From Helopsaltes ochotensis (taxonomy: Eukaryota > Chordata > Aves > Passeriformes > Locustellidae), in NCBI GenBank assembly GCA_013400155.1, contig VXBM01000283.1, positions 1-64,000 of the forward strand: 64,000 bases of DNA, written 5' to 3'. Below are positions 1-13,262 of the stretch, piece by piece; position 1 is the first letter of the stretch; each line of letters begins with the position of its first letter. Both the position numbers and the translations under genes were made by a program. The notes under the pieces were generated by a model. The model did not search any database, had not been told where the DNA came from, and was given only the letters and a program-made list of their open reading frames with translations.

Positions 1-131
1 GTGTGCCTGTCTCTGCCCCTGTCTCCTGGCTGGGGCTGGCACCTGCACTGCAGAGAGCTGCACTCGGGGCTGGAGCCCTCAGACCTGGGTGGGACCTTGT
101 CCTGCAGAGCTCTGGGTTTAACATGGCGTAG

Positions 132-211
132 CTCTCCTCTTTCTCCTCCTCCTTTTCCCTCTCCCTCATCTTCTTCTTCATCTCTCTTTCTTCTCCTCTC
201 CTTTCTTCTCT
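132..211 (+). repeat. Pyrimidine-rich tract (C/T, about 80 bases)
   Basis: Positions 132-211 are almost only C and T, with isolated A near 168 and 180, and the tract ends in ctctag. Such mirror-like pyrimidine runs can form triplex DNA. A long pyrimidine tract ending in AG also resembles a 3' splice site, but the sequence after it gives no convincing exon. Confidence 0.6.
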
Positions 212-2537
212 AGTTTATCAAATAAGTAAGTAATACCAGGTCATGAGAGTGGAACTTGGAAGTTGATCAACAGTGACATCTAATTTCCATGTTTTCTAAT
301 TAACGCCAGGATGGCTTAGGTTCAGCAGGTTGTATGCATTTTGGGATGGAGTTGTTTGCTTTTGGGTGATTGTATTAGTGGGGAATTTGCTGTTTGATGT
401 TCTGCTGGTGTAGTGACTGGGGATCTTATCTAGCAGCTTGCAATCCCATTTACACCTTTGAATAAAGAAACAACATTCTCCATACCAAAGGCTTTTCTAT
501 CAATACAAATGAAACACTACAGGCAAGTAATTTCATATCTAGCCAGGAGGTCTTTTCTGAAGCTAGAGTTCCATTTAATAATAAGGGCTATCACCTTTTT
601 TTCTGAAGTACTATACATTTTTATATATTAATTCATGCAGTTTTACTTTTAGCTTAAAATCAAGCTTTGCTTTATGACGTTGGGTATTTTTAATATATGT
701 GAATCAGATCTTAATATTCACATTAGGTTGTCTCAGCTGCTTGCATGATATTAGGAGTTGTAGTTTACATTCTGTTAGTCACCCTTGGCTGCTTTGTCTT
801 CACTAGGCACAGACCAAGAACTCTCTTGCACCGGAGGTGTCTCTGTGGGAGGGTCCAGGCTCTGCTAGACATGAATTGTTATTCTTCACTGCTTTCTAAA
901 TATGAGATGTGGGAGGCAGGGAGGGAGGGAAGGAGAAGCTAAATGAGACAACCAGTGGTCTGTGCAAAGCTGAGAGACATGAGACTCAGGATCAAATCCC
1001 AGGTATGCTACAGAATTCCTTCATGAGTTTTTTAAACCAGCTTTAGCTATGCTTACCCAGATAACTTGCAATGCTGCAGAAATGTTCCCAAGCTAGTTAA
1101 GCACCAAGAAGAAGGCTGCTATTTACACAGCACTCCATTTAGGCTACTTAACCCCCTAACTGACAAGCTGAGTATGTTCCACACTTGAGTATCCTCAGAG
1201 CTGCACTTATTTGGAAACATCCCTACTCCATGCTTCAGCTTTTTTCTATGAAATCCTTCTTCCCTGATCACACATTTTTGACTAACTGCAAGGAGAGGTG
1301 CTATTTCTCACACTGTGTTTGGATGGCACCCAACAATGGATGTCATAATCTGTACTCAACAGTGTGATACAAATAAACAGAAGGAGTGACCCGCTATTAT
1401 TTGCTTGTACTGCTCTATCAGACAGAGATAGCAAGCCAATTTTACACCCTTCAGAGTGAAAACATACGTAAGCCTGTGGGTAGAATGATAAGATTGTGGA
1501 TTGGATTAATCTTTCAAGAAGGATAGCAGGATCTGTATCACCTATCAGACATCTGAAGTGGTCTGGATGAACTGTTTTGTTCCAGTAGTGAGACAGATTA
1601 AAGGGAAAAAAAAAAAAAAAAAAAAGAAGGAAAACCAGACAAAATATCACTTAGACAGTGAAACAGTGACCATGAACAAGTTACACCCCACTGGCTATAG
1701 TTCTCTTTCCCCAGAGCACCTGGCTGGCCTGTAAGCCTTCCCAGTAGCTGTCACAAGGTGGTGCAGGGGCCAATGTCCCCACATGCCCAAGGAAACTCTG
1801 CAGGTTGCATTTCTTAACATGGGAAGAAGACAGGCTGTGCTGCCTTTTTAGTGATTTCTGCCTCCAGCTTGCTAATGAGTGCTTTCCCTACTCCAAAAAC
1901 TCCCTGGCTCTCTCTGTATCTTTATAGCAATCAGTTACTCTCATTTTGTTCCAAAGGATATACTTTAGGTGAGACAGTCTGATAACTGTCTAACTAACAG
2001 TGGTTAAGAAATTTGCATGGCAGCCCACCTGGGCCTGTCCTGAACCTCATCCTCCCACTCTGTACTTGTGGTACTGTCTACCAAGTGTTTCCTCACTACT
2101 GAATCACAAACACAATGATAAATAAAGCAGAAGGGGAAGAGATAAAGCGCTTGCCTTTCTGTGTTGAGCCATATATCCTAACAGCTGGTATAGCATTTTC
2201 CCAGAAGCCAGCTACCCTTCCAGCTATGGGAGGATATGGGACTCTACATCTAGTATTCTGAGGCATGCTGGGGTTTTATTTACAGGATTTTGATCTTATT
2301 TTTGCCTTTTCTGAATCATAACCTGAATACTGCTATGTACTATGGATCCAAGGGTCACAAGGGCATGCTACAATTATGAAAGATTAATGAGATACTTCAT
2401 TAACCTTTGCACTTTTGACTGCTCAGAAATATTTTATCTGTGTTATTTTAAAGAAGAAGAAAGGAGGAAAAAGTCTTAGTAAAAAGAAGCAAAATACTTT
2501 GGTGTTTTAGAACACTTTTGTGCCAGAATTTAACACT

Positions 2538-2623
2538 GGAGGGGTTTTTTTGGTTTTTTGTTTGTATGTTTGTTTTTTGTGGGTGTTTTGTTTTGGTTTT
2601 TGTGTGTTTTGTTTTGTTTCTTT
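2538..2623 (+). repeat. T/G-rich low-complexity tract
   Basis: About 85 bases are made nearly only of T and G (gtttt and tttg units). It produces two overlapping cysteine- and phenylalanine-rich open frames that are artefacts of composition. It belongs to a set of similar tracts spread over the window. Confidence 0.7.
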
Positions 2624-2983
2624 ATCTTCTCTCTCTGATCATAGCTTTTGCTGCCCTCCTTCCTCTGCTTTCTCCTTTATCTCCAGGCCTGCTCTTACAT
2701 CACCCTGAAGAAAGCAATGATCTTCTCAGTGGTAGAGGGCATCTCGCCAACAAACCACCCATAATTCAGGGAAGTTTCTACTCTCATGACTGTGGTTTTA
2801 ATCTTCTTTCATTTTGTGACAGTTTTCCAACACGTCCCATGATTTAATGGTGATTTTAGAGGTAGGTTTTTTGTAGGTAAAAGACAGAAGGTAACTCCCT
2901 ATTCATGTAGCTGCTTTATGGCTACTCCAAAGAAGTATGAAAACAACTCTAAAACACATATCTAAGAAAGGAAAGGTTTACTT

Positions 2984-3013
2984 TCTGAGGCTAAGTATTC
3001 TGAGACTAAGTAT
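2984..3013 (+). repeat. 15-bp tandem duplication
   Basis: Two adjacent 15-bp units, 2984-2998 and 2999-3013, differ at one position (tctgaggctaagtat against tctgagactaagtat). This is a small local duplication with no evident function. Confidence 0.8.
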
Positions 3014-3191
3014 TCAGGACAGTTTTAAACTATGTTAGAAATTTGCTTCTATGGTGTAGTGAAGAAAACGAGTAAATGAGAAAAATGAGAAAAATCACAT
3101 TAATTACAACTTTGGTCATTTGCTCAGATTTTGCCTTAGATAACTCATTATCTAGATCTTGATTTGTTTTTCTTATTTGTCTTATATATAT

Positions 3192-3218
3192 ATTTGAAGT
3201 ATATACTATACTTCAAAT
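3192..3218. repeat. Perfect 12-bp-stem hairpin
   Basis: Positions 3192-3203 are the exact reverse complement of 3207-3218, with a 3-base loop (tac). The stem reads atttgaagtata. It sits next to a short (TA)n run, so slippage or a cruciform-prone site is a simple explanation. No terminator or RNA gene context is visible. Confidence 0.8.
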
Positions 3219-6200
3219 TTTAGAGGAATTAGAATTCAGTGGATTAAGCACTGAACACAACATTTTCCCACAGTGCTAAATTGCTTTTTGAGTCTCTTAA
3301 ATCTCATTCAAGTCCAGTAAGCCTGAAATTCCGGAATCATTTAGGTGTTCCTAAAGCTCTCGTTTAGTTATTCTCTTTAGGGGTTACAGCCCTAACTCCA
3401 AAAGCTAATAGTTTAAAATCAGACAAGATAGTGAAATAATTAATGTGAGCTTGATTTCATAGAGGGGAAAAGTTAAAGACATGTTAGAGCAGAAAGTTTC
3501 ACACATCTATCTGCATCATGTAAAGCTAAGATACATTTTTCCTTCTTTCTGTTTTAATTCCAAGTTTTAGTGGTTTGTCCCTGTCCAAGCTTGACAATTG
3601 GACAATAGGCACAAGTACGAGCTCTTGCGGCCACAATCCCTGCTGATGTAATCTCAAGCTGGTCCACCTCATCTCCATAGTCACTTTACTGTCTGTGTTA
3701 AGGAAACATCCACAGCAAGCTCTTTTACCTCTGCAAAATTGTGAACTTCGCCTTTTTTATTTGTCTGTGGGATCCCCTATCCTCACTGGGGTTCTGTCAG
3801 TAACACGTTGCACTTTTACGAGAATGGCTCTTTTCCTCCTATAAAAAGAAAATGAAGGGGGAAACACTGGTGACCTGTGACTCCAGAATATTGCTCTATG
3901 CTCAGTAATGAACCTACTTCTTGATGGAGAGAGATGGGATTTGGAAAATGCTGAGAAACCAGTCTGAGAAGAACATGATTTTCCACTGGATAGGTATTGG
4001 GTGTAAATCACTGTCCTTAAATCTCACACTTGCAACAAGCTCCTAGCCCATCCACTCTAATTTACCTGAATTGTCACTTTCTAGAGGTTTTCTTTGAAAT
4101 TTTTCATTTGCTTTTGGACATAGAGGCTCTTTATTAAAAAACAATTCTTAACCCTGAGTTACCAGTTGGTGATAGCCAGTTAAGCTCGCATCATTTTCAC
4201 CAGAGACTGGGTTCAATTCTTGTCTCACAGGAATTACTGCATAAAACTCCTATAAGGAAGGCTAAGATCTTGTTCCATAAGAACAGACAAAGGTCAAGAC
4301 CCCTTGGCAGCCTTTTCATTTTCCAAAAGAAGGTCTAAACCCTTAATTTCACTCAAAATTTGCACCTATATATAGATTAATCATTTAGCTAGTACCCAAA
4401 ACATGCAACATTTTTGGTTGCCTGTTATCTGACAAAGAATCCTGGACTCTGGAGAAAGGCTAATGCAGTTGAACAGTAACAAATTATTTATAAATGAGCA
4501 TCAGGCCTTGTGTTGCCTTGCCAAGGCCTGCTTGGAAATGCCCATCAATCACCTTTAGCTGGTGTGCCTAATCTCCCACTTCAATTTTAGGGCCTTTTTT
4601 CATTCTTTTTTCCCCGTAAATATACCTTTTTTTTTCTTCCTCACACATAAACTGGTGAAGGTCAAACATCAGTCCCTCTTTTTATACTGCACAATTTAAA
4701 GTCTATAGCGATGAACTCTATATTGAACGCTTGTCTTAGTTCAAGATGTTTCTAACTTGGGCTTTTCACAAACTGTTATTGATCTCCGCCTCCAAACCAG
4801 TAAATCCTTTCGTGTAGTAATTCCATAAATACAGCAGAGTTGGGAAGGCTTTGAATCTTCATTTGATCAAAAAGTTCCAAATCTCTCAGATAAATCTATA
4901 GCTCTCAGTGGCAACTTTCAAGGTGTTCAATCATCTTTCCTTGGACACTAAACAAAATGCCTTGAGTTTATGTTTAATCTTTTGCTATGCTTCCATGGCA
5001 TTTGTGTTAAGTATTTTGTCCTCAGGTGACTGTCAATTAAATATAGTTTGCATTTACCGTAATAAGAAAGAGGTTATCCACTTAATGAATTTAACTAACT
5101 CTTTTTCTCTTCTTTTACTTTGTAGCCACAGACAGATATTTCAGGAGGATGGAGAGGGTAAAATAATTGCCTGAGTCTGCCTAATGTCTTCCTGTAAAGT
5201 TCTTTAAAAACTAGTTTAGTAGACTCTAATCTCTATTTATTCAGACTATTTATAATAAAGCGGATTAGAATTTCTCTTGAAAATATTTGGATTGGGTGAA
5301 AATAACTTCTTACAGGCACAAAAAAGAGGCAGCACTGGCTACTAATTTAGATGTAGGGTCTGAAACTGAGTACCAAGCATTCTTCTTCACTCCTTGTTCT
5401 TTAGGTGTTTGGCAATGTGGGAAAAGTAGCTACTTTTAAAGTAAAAAAAGTACTAAAGTACAACTATAGTTGGTGTTACTTCTTATATTTGGTAATACAT
5501 GTCTGTATTCTGTCTGTAATCGGCATATTTTTACTAGTAAAAAATGTTCTGCTACCTGGAGTATGTCCTTTCTTTGCTCTATAAGGGGTGGAAACAATAT
5601 TACAAAGATGAAGATACGGGATTTTCTCCTGCAGAAATGAACTGTCATCATATTTGGAATATATCTCTTTTATTGCACATCTTTTTATCATTCACTAAAA
5701 TAAATGTTCAAAAACACACCATGCAAAATAATTCCCAATGACACACACAAATCAAAAACTCCTTACTCTATTAGGCATTAAAAACATCTATTCATTAGTG
5801 ATACTAGTTTTATGGCATTTTATAACTTTCCCTATTTCTGAGGCCTTGCCTATGTTCAACAAAAAAATATCTTCCTGTTTCTGTCCTGCAGAGACAATCT
5901 TATGCCTGTCTCTCTCTGCTCTATAGGCAGTCTCCTAATCTGAAAGATATAATCTGAGTACAATTCAGAGGAGCTTTTTTTTTTTTTGTTTGAATTTGAC
6001 TTTGAAGTTTGCTGCTTCTATTTCAGACTCTGAGAAAGAATATTTGTGTCTGAAAATTTGTCTTCCCATTATTTGTCAACGTTTTCCTTCCAGCCTTGAC
6101 TTCATTATACATTAGCATATCACAGCTACTGCAATACTAGTACTGTCAAAAGAAGACAATAACTGAAGACTGATTTGGAAAAATAAAGGTATCCTTGCAA

Positions 6201-7818
6201 GGCTCTAGATTTAAATTGTTATTCATTCTTTTGGATAAAACCACCAGGTTTGTGCTTTTATCTAATTCACTCTTGGCCATATGTTTTTCCTTCTGATATT
6301 CTTGTAGTCTCTGCTCTGAAACCAGTTGTTTGTTGACCAGATAAAACAAGGCCATAATGACACTGAGGCTTCTTTATTATTTTGCAAGATCTTTCCCAGA
6401 GGCTTTCACTTTAAAATTCCTCTCAGTTTATCAAAAAATCCCTAATTGCTCTTTAGCATCCAGTTAAGTTTAATGCTTTGTATATTTTGTATTCAAACAA
6501 AAAAGTTTTGTTGATCATTTATGCTAGTTATGAAGCTCTGCTTTTTTGCTTCCTCCATATTCCCAAATGTGAGGCGAATGCAACCAAGGGAAATTCTTTT
6601 ATCACAAGCAATAAAGCTATTGGTTATTAAATAGTAGTCTATAATTTACATTGGCTTTGTTGCACTTTTAATGAAAAGCATGATAAAAGAAGTGCATAGG
6701 AGCCCACAATATATGTTCCAGGGTAGTAGTTCTGCCTTGTAAAGGTTTGCAAATCCCTGAGCTTGATCACAGAGAAACTACAGCATTTTTTTTATGATGC
6801 TATGTTGGGTCTGGTAAATGTTCACAATGTTTGAAAACAGTCATCGGGTACTAAAATTTCTTTTAACTTGTGTTTATTAAAAAAAAAAAAATCCATCCTC
6901 TTCGTCCAGTAACTGTCCTTGCTCTCAACAACAACAACAAAAAGCATTGCTATATTTTTTCTGTAAACTAAAGTAATATATACAGACACATACAACAAAT
7001 ATATATAACAGATATTTGGAATGTCAGGTTTAAGTCCTTTGAGCCTGCAAAATCTAGGCAGGAAAGGAGCCAGACTGTGCTTCCAAACTTTTTAAATATG
7101 TCATCACATTTGTGAAGAACTGGTTTTACACCAGGGAGACTAGCAGTAGAATTTAAAAGACTCGATCCAGGAAGTATAACAAAGGATGATTTGAAGGACT
7201 GCATTTGTAGTAAACACAGTGTTGTTAAATCAGTATGTGCCAATGAACAGTACGTGACCACCAGCTCTCTAACACTTTACTTAGATCCAGCATGCCCACC
7301 ATGTTATTCTGATGGAATACATGCTCTTAAAAACCAGACAATGTGCCAGAAACTGACCAAAAAAAAGGGTAAAGTGAGTCAAATTTGGCATTCATTTGGC
7401 AGAAAACACCACCTGATATCCACCTGTCTGCATTCAAAGAGCTTGCAGCTTGCAGTTCATCAACATTTCTTTTGTTCACAGTCTACCTTATGAATGACTG
7501 ACTGCCTGTGAGGTTCCAGGTGAGTGCCTCCTTCCATTTCTTTTTACAAGGGAAAGGAGATACTCAAACTCAGAAGAGATGAAAGCTAATGGGAAAATAG
7601 CACCCCTCCTGAAACACTCCTACAGCTGTATTAACCCAGAGTACATTTGGACTGTGCTCTACACCACATTCAGCTTACTTAATGGTTATGTGACTTGACT
7701 CCTTTTTTATTCTTTGCATATACACAGAGCCTGGCACAAAGTGGAAACCCATCAACTCTTCTAAACTAAAGAAACATACACAGAACATAAAGAACAAGAA
7801 AATGGGAAGACTCCCCGG

Positions 7819-8364
7819 TGTACTGATTTGAAAGCAAAACAAGTGAGAGACTCCAAGTCAGAAACACAATTCAATAAGAGAAAAAGAAAGAAGTAAAATA
7901 AAATAAAATAAATGCAATAGTACAAACCCCCCCTGACAGAGTCAAAATACAACTTGACACCCTATTAGTTAGGGTGGTGGTAGCAGTCCAGATGAAGTGG
8001 TCTTGTTGAAGCAGTGATCTCACAGAAAGGCCCTGCGGCTCCTGTCCTCTGCAAATCCAGTGGGCAAGGGCTCCCAGTGCTGTCCCAAATCCCACATCAT
8101 ATCCAAGGAGGAAAGCTTGGCTCGTCCCTCGGGCGGAGCATAGCACAATGGGATGATATCATTCTATGAGTCATGCAGTGGGTCCTTGATTGCCCATTAA
8201 ACAGAGATAGCTCCCGGAGGGAGTTATCTGTGAGTCATGGGCAAGGCATTGAAGGGCCCATTAAGAGAAGATAAGAGAAACACTGCCCCACCTGGTTTCA
8301 ACAGCTCATGAAGATGGTGATAGAATACATACTTTGGGCACATCTTACATTGTAACCTAGGACA
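7819..8364 (-). mobile_element. Solo LTR of an avian endogenous retrovirus (ERVL-like)
   Basis: Read on the minus strand, the element starts TGTCCTAGG at 8364 and ends CAGTACA at 7819, giving the TGT...ACA ends usual for LTRs, and is 546 bp long. It is flanked by cccgg (7814-7818) and cccag (8365-8369). These look like a 5-bp target-site duplication changed by one CpG transition, and a 5-bp duplication fits ERVL-type integration. The inner sequence (for example gcccattaa and tcatgggcaaggcattgaa) resembles LTRs I know from songbird genomes. There is no gag, pol or env sequence on either side, so this is a solo LTR left by recombination. Short open frames inside it are not genes. The exact family name needs a repeat library. 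Confidence 0.75.
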
Positions 8365-8463
8365 CCCAGGCTGACTTGCAGTCTGGGTAACAAGGACTGA
8401 GACAGGGATAACACCCTGAGAAACTTATATGAGCCATAACTCATCAGAAAATACATAGAAGAC

Positions 8464-9316
8464 AATCATAGAATAATTAGGATTGGAAAAGACTTTCAAG
8501 ATCATTGAATCCAACCTTTGACCAAATACCACTATGCCCACTAAGCCATATCACCAAGTGCCACATCTACTCGTTTTTGAACACTTCCAGTCATGGTGAC
8601 TCCACCACTTCTGAGGTTTAACCACTCTTTCACTGAAAAAATTTTTCAAAATATCCAACCTGAACCCCCCTTGGTGCAACTTAAGGACATTTTCCCTTGT
8701 TCTGTTGCTAGTTGCCTGTGAGAAGAGACCAAACCCCAGCTTCCTACAACCTCTGTTCAGGCAGATGTAGAGAGAGATAAGATCTCCCCTGAGCCCCCTT
8801 CTGTCCAGGCTAAACATCCCCAGCTCCTTCAGCCTCTTGTCCAAGGACTTATGTTCCAGACCCTTCACCAGCTCTGTTTCCCTTCTGTGGATGCACTCCA
8901 GCACTTCAATGTCCTTTCTGTAGTGATAGGCCCAGAACATGAGATACTCAAGGTGCGGCCTCACCAGGTGCCAAGTACAGGTGAATGATCACTTCCCTGG
9001 CCCTGCAGGACACACTATTGCTGATAGAGGCCAGGATGCCATTGGCCTTCTTGGCCACCCAGGCACACACTGGCTTGTCTTGAGTCACCGTCAATGAGCA
9101 GCCCCAGGTCTCTTACCACTGGGCACCTTCTCAACAACCACTCTTCCTCCAGCTTACCGTGCTGCCTGGGGTTGTTGTGACCCAAGTGCAGGACCTGGCA
9201 ATTCACCTTATTGAATCTCATACCACTGGCTTCAATCCACTGATCCAGACTGTCCAGATCCTTCTGTAGAGCCTTCCTGCTCTCTAGGAAATGAACTTGG
9301 TGCTGTCTGCATATAC
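8464..9316 (-). mobile_element. CR1 LINE, 5'-truncated 3' part with broken reverse-transcriptase ORF
   Basis: The minus strand carries the 3' part of an avian CR1 retrotransposon. Its 3' end lies at 8464 (reverse complement of atcatagaat). Two minus-strand frames match the C-terminal part of CR1 ORF2. One, about 9326-9015, contains DLDSLDQWIEASGMRFNK and CQVLHLGHNNPRQHGKLEEE. The other, about 8964-8551, contains MRPHLEYLMFWAYHYRKDIE and LVKGLEHKS. They lie in different frames, so a frameshift separates them and the element is dead. Similarity ends near 9316, where the copy is truncated at its 5' side, as is usual for CR1. It lies about 100 bp from the solo LTR. Confidence 0.9.
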
Positions 9317-12300
9317 GGCCAAGCAATAAATATATAGATATGAGGAGTAACTTCCTGAATGCAGTGTTTTATCTACATGGAGACTGGTATGCATATCAGT
9401 ATTTTTATAAAGCACTGTTTTAAGGTATTTCTTAAACCACAGCATTGATAACTTCCTTCATTTTGAAAATGGGTGGACCTGTTATTCTGGACCTCATTTA
9501 TTAATGTTAAACTGTCCAAACAAAGGGCTTCCCTATTGAAGTTGAAGCTATCTATTTATTACTGTTTCTCATGGAAAATGTCACTGACGACAGATGTATT
9601 CCTTCAATGTACTTCTATAAAGTGGCTGGTGTTACAAAACTGTTTTGTCAAAAAAACAAAAGAACTGCTGTCCTTTGACTTTCTTAAGTCTTGCTTGATG
9701 GCTTTTGATACATGGTCATATTAAGACCCAGTGCTTTATGCCACCAATATATTTCAAAAATTCAGTCATTATGCCTTTATGTTTTGCACTTTCCTTTCAA
9801 AGTTAGATGCTGTGAACAGCTCAGGTCTTGCAATTTCAAGGTTGCAGCCCTTAAAATGTACCCTCCTCAAAAAGTGTCTTGCCAAGTGTCAGAGATCTAG
9901 AGTTAGAAGTAAACAGAGTTGACAGGACCATTTAACTTCTATTTGTAGGTATTCCTCCTGTAATAACACAAGGATGGCATAAGAAGATGCCAGAATCCAT
10001 TATCCATTTCTTCCCTGACATAGTTTAGCTAGTTAATAGAGGACTGGTTTATCACTGAAAAAATCTGTTTATTCATATACTTTTATTGTTTATCTTGTGT
10101 TTAGTAAGCTGGTCTTCTGTCATTTTCCACTTTACCCCTAGAGTTTTTTAAAATATTTGCTAATAAAGATGCACTTTTTTTGATGGGTAGACCCCTTATA
10201 AGTATGAAGTCCCTTCAGACTTTTTTGGTGAGAGGAGACTGAGGAGGAGAAAATGAGATAATTATGTGATTTTGTATTAACAGTGAGTCCACATGGTTAT
10301 CCATGAAACCATAGAAAGCAGGGATTTGAGAAACTAGTTAGTTTTTCTTTTCTCATGCCTATGTTCATGACTGAGAATAAACTGTACTCACAATTAATCT
10401 TTTCCAGGTACATTCATACTATCAAATTGCTGTCTCTACACAATGCACACTTGGTTCTCCTAGCGGTCTGCACTGAACATATTTCTCCAGTCTTTTATCA
10501 CTTTAGTTGCCCTCATTAGTTTCTTTCTGATTTATTTCATATTTTGGATTGAAGCCAGTGTTCTTCCACCAGACCAACTTGACATACAAAATAAATCTTG
10601 GCATAACAAAACAAACGTAATGGCAGCACCAGAGTGGTGAGTACAAATGCAGACCTGGCCTCGCAGAGTTGATGTAAAATAGTGCTTCTATTGCTCCCTT
10701 GATTCCTCACTGGGTAATGTTACTGTTTATGCATTTCAAAACAGCAATCACCTCTTTTTGCAGCAGTAGCTTCACAGTTCATGCTTGTCTGGAGTTAACG
10801 GGCTCAGACTGTACTGGGATCTCTTGATTAAGCTTTGGTATGGTGAAACACTTCAGGTGTACTATGTTTGATCTCAGCCCCAGCCTGCACAACAGAGCCT
10901 CTCTCTTTCCCTAGCAAAGCACCTTGAGCATATGGTTGGAGGTTTTTTTCCTAGTGTTTGCTGTAGTTTAGCTACCTCCTTGGCAGTTTAATTGCTCATC
11001 TTAGCATGTCTTAGTCTATTTAGGCCAAACAGCCCAATCTGGTGGTTTACAGTTACATATTTAAAGCATTAACCAAGCACTAAACCAGTAGGCTTTTATT
11101 TAATTTTTTTCCATCAGTTTGTTTAAAATCAGTAGGATTCCTGAGTGCTTGAGAAGTCTGAACATCACATCACTTTTGGGGCATATAAAGTTTAAGACTG
11201 AAGTGCTGATATTGTCAGAAAGTGGGATATAGGAAAAGTAAGCTCCTCAGCTGCATGTCCCAGCAGGGGCAGTGGGAAAAGAGAACCTGAATGAAGCTAA
11301 AAACAGGGTAAATTCATTCTTGTTTGTTTACAATATGTTATACCACACCCAGTCAAGGTAGATGGAGAAAGGGCTACCACAGCTCAGTTACTTCTGAACA
11401 CCAAGTAGAACTTGACTTTAGCAAAATTTCCATTATTACTGTGTTCCTGGTGTACCAGAGAAGAAAAAAAAAAGTGTTAATTGCTTCCCAAGTTGGACTG
11501 ATTAAACTTCTCTTATGTAACTGATAAAGGAATCTCTTACTTCCCAAGATAAGGTTTATGTCTTTAGAAGGATGATTCCTGCTGGAGCTTGCAGAGGTAA
11601 AGAATTTAAAGACACCACTTTAAGGTACAAGGCCCCCAGTCTGAAGCTCAGCAGCAGAAATATGCTGACATAGTTATTCCTTACATGATGCTATATCTAA
11701 TGTAAGTTACTGCCTGAATTGTTTGTGGGTTTTTGTCACAATTTTCCATATTTATATATATAAACATATATACATGTGTGTATATATTTGACACTTAGCA
11801 CGCACACAGCAAAAACTGGTTTGTTTCTTTTTGTGGTCTGTGTGTAAAATCTTGCTCTTTTTTTTCAAGATAAATTATCTTGAAGCAAGGCTCCACCAGC
11901 CCAAACATTTTGTCTGGAAATTTAAGTGGATGTTCCCCAAGGTCTGCCTTTCCTTTGAAAGAAACTTCCAGTCCAAACTGGATCTCCTATGAGGTCACCT
12001 CTTGGTGATTCAGTGCAATTCTTCATGGATGGAATATTCCTGGTAAGCTACAACTCCCATGTAGCTCAACAGAGCAGAAATCTTCATTTTCTTGAAACAC
12101 TCAAGTGTTTTCCATCTTCCAGGTACTGCTCATAAAAATATAGCTTTTTGTAAATGAAATGCAAGTCCTGGAAAGAATATAACTCAGGAGAGCCATAGAC
12201 TAGGTTTTCAGTTACAGAATGTGCTTTTCTAGCACAATGTACCTTACAATCTGTGGTCACTTTTTAAACAAGTAATTAAACATTACTATGAAGTATGTAA

Positions 12301-12925
12301 GAAAAATTATACCCATTTAACAGTCTGAATGGAAACAAAACAACTCAGTAGCTGGGATTCCCCAGGAGAGCTAGAACACTGCATTCATTTCCAACTCCTC
12401 TATCTTAGCCTCTTTCACAGCATCGCATATTCTCTTCCAACTGCAATTTTCACAATTATTTCTCAGTAGATCGACTTTCTTTGAACTATAGCATTTAAGA
12501 AGGTGCTTTAATTCCTCCTCATCACCTCAAAAAGAATATGGTCATTGTCCTTGGAGACTGTTTCTCTGAAATTACTGTTTGCCTTGGACAGTGACCTCAG
12601 GAACGTTCTGGTGGCCTTGTAAAAGAGCCTGAAGCACTCAGCTTTGTTGCATTGATAAAACAAGTAGGCTACTCAGGATTGGTAGAAGAAGAAGCGCTTG
12701 GAAAATAGTTCCTGGTGGTAAAAAACTGTTCTATTATGCAAAATGCCTTGTCACCAAACATTTGCTGTGTCTTATTTTGGTCATGTCTCAGATATTTTAT
12801 AATGTAGTAGGCTGCCTCTCAAGAAGAATCAACCTGGATTTCTTTTCTTTCATATTTCTTTACCCTGTGTTTTATAATCCAATTCTACTATAAGCATCTG
12901 AAAATGTCTTTATTTCTGCTGATAA

Positions 12926-12928
<3 letters not shown>

Positions 12929-12998
<70 letters not shown>
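12929..12998 (+). repeat. Homopolymer run of 70 T
   Basis: Seventy T in a row, by count from the given lines. Runs this long are rare in bird DNA and are error-prone in sequencing and assembly, so the true length is uncertain. It could be the poly(A) tail of a minus-strand retrocopy lying to its right, but that flank (12999 onward) has no AATAAA near the tail on the minus strand and no recognisable coding sequence. Confidence 0.9.
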
Positions 12999-12999
<1 letters not shown>

Positions 13000-13262
13000 T
13001 AATATAGTGGGACAACTAGTTTAATATAACACCTATTGTTGGAGGCCTATTTACAAAAGAAAAAAATCATCATTAATGGTTAGAGCCTTGAACTCGAAGC
13101 TGTTCTTATTTGCATTACTGTAACACCCTCAGGTCTCTTAAGAGCTCTTGCACTTGCCTTTGTATTACACTAAGATATTATAGACAAACAGTAAGATGCT
13201 ATTTACTATTCCTATCCCTGAAGAGCCCTCAACCTTCTTGTTAGTTGCCTGACTTGTATGCT

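Larger units (their letters stand above)
1..7818. other. Non-coding AT-rich stretch, no gene seen
   Basis: I see no gene, RNA gene or recognisable transposon in this stretch. Open frames are short (about 120 codons at most), have no recognisable domains and overlap low-complexity runs. Local structure includes a pyrimidine-rich tract (132-211), a run of 20 A (1606-1625), a T/G-rich tract (2538-2623), a 15-bp tandem duplication (2984-3013) and a perfect hairpin (3192-3218). The first 120 bases are richer in G and C than what follows. The stretch could be intergenic or part of a large intron, and the sequence does not decide between these. Confidence 0.6.
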
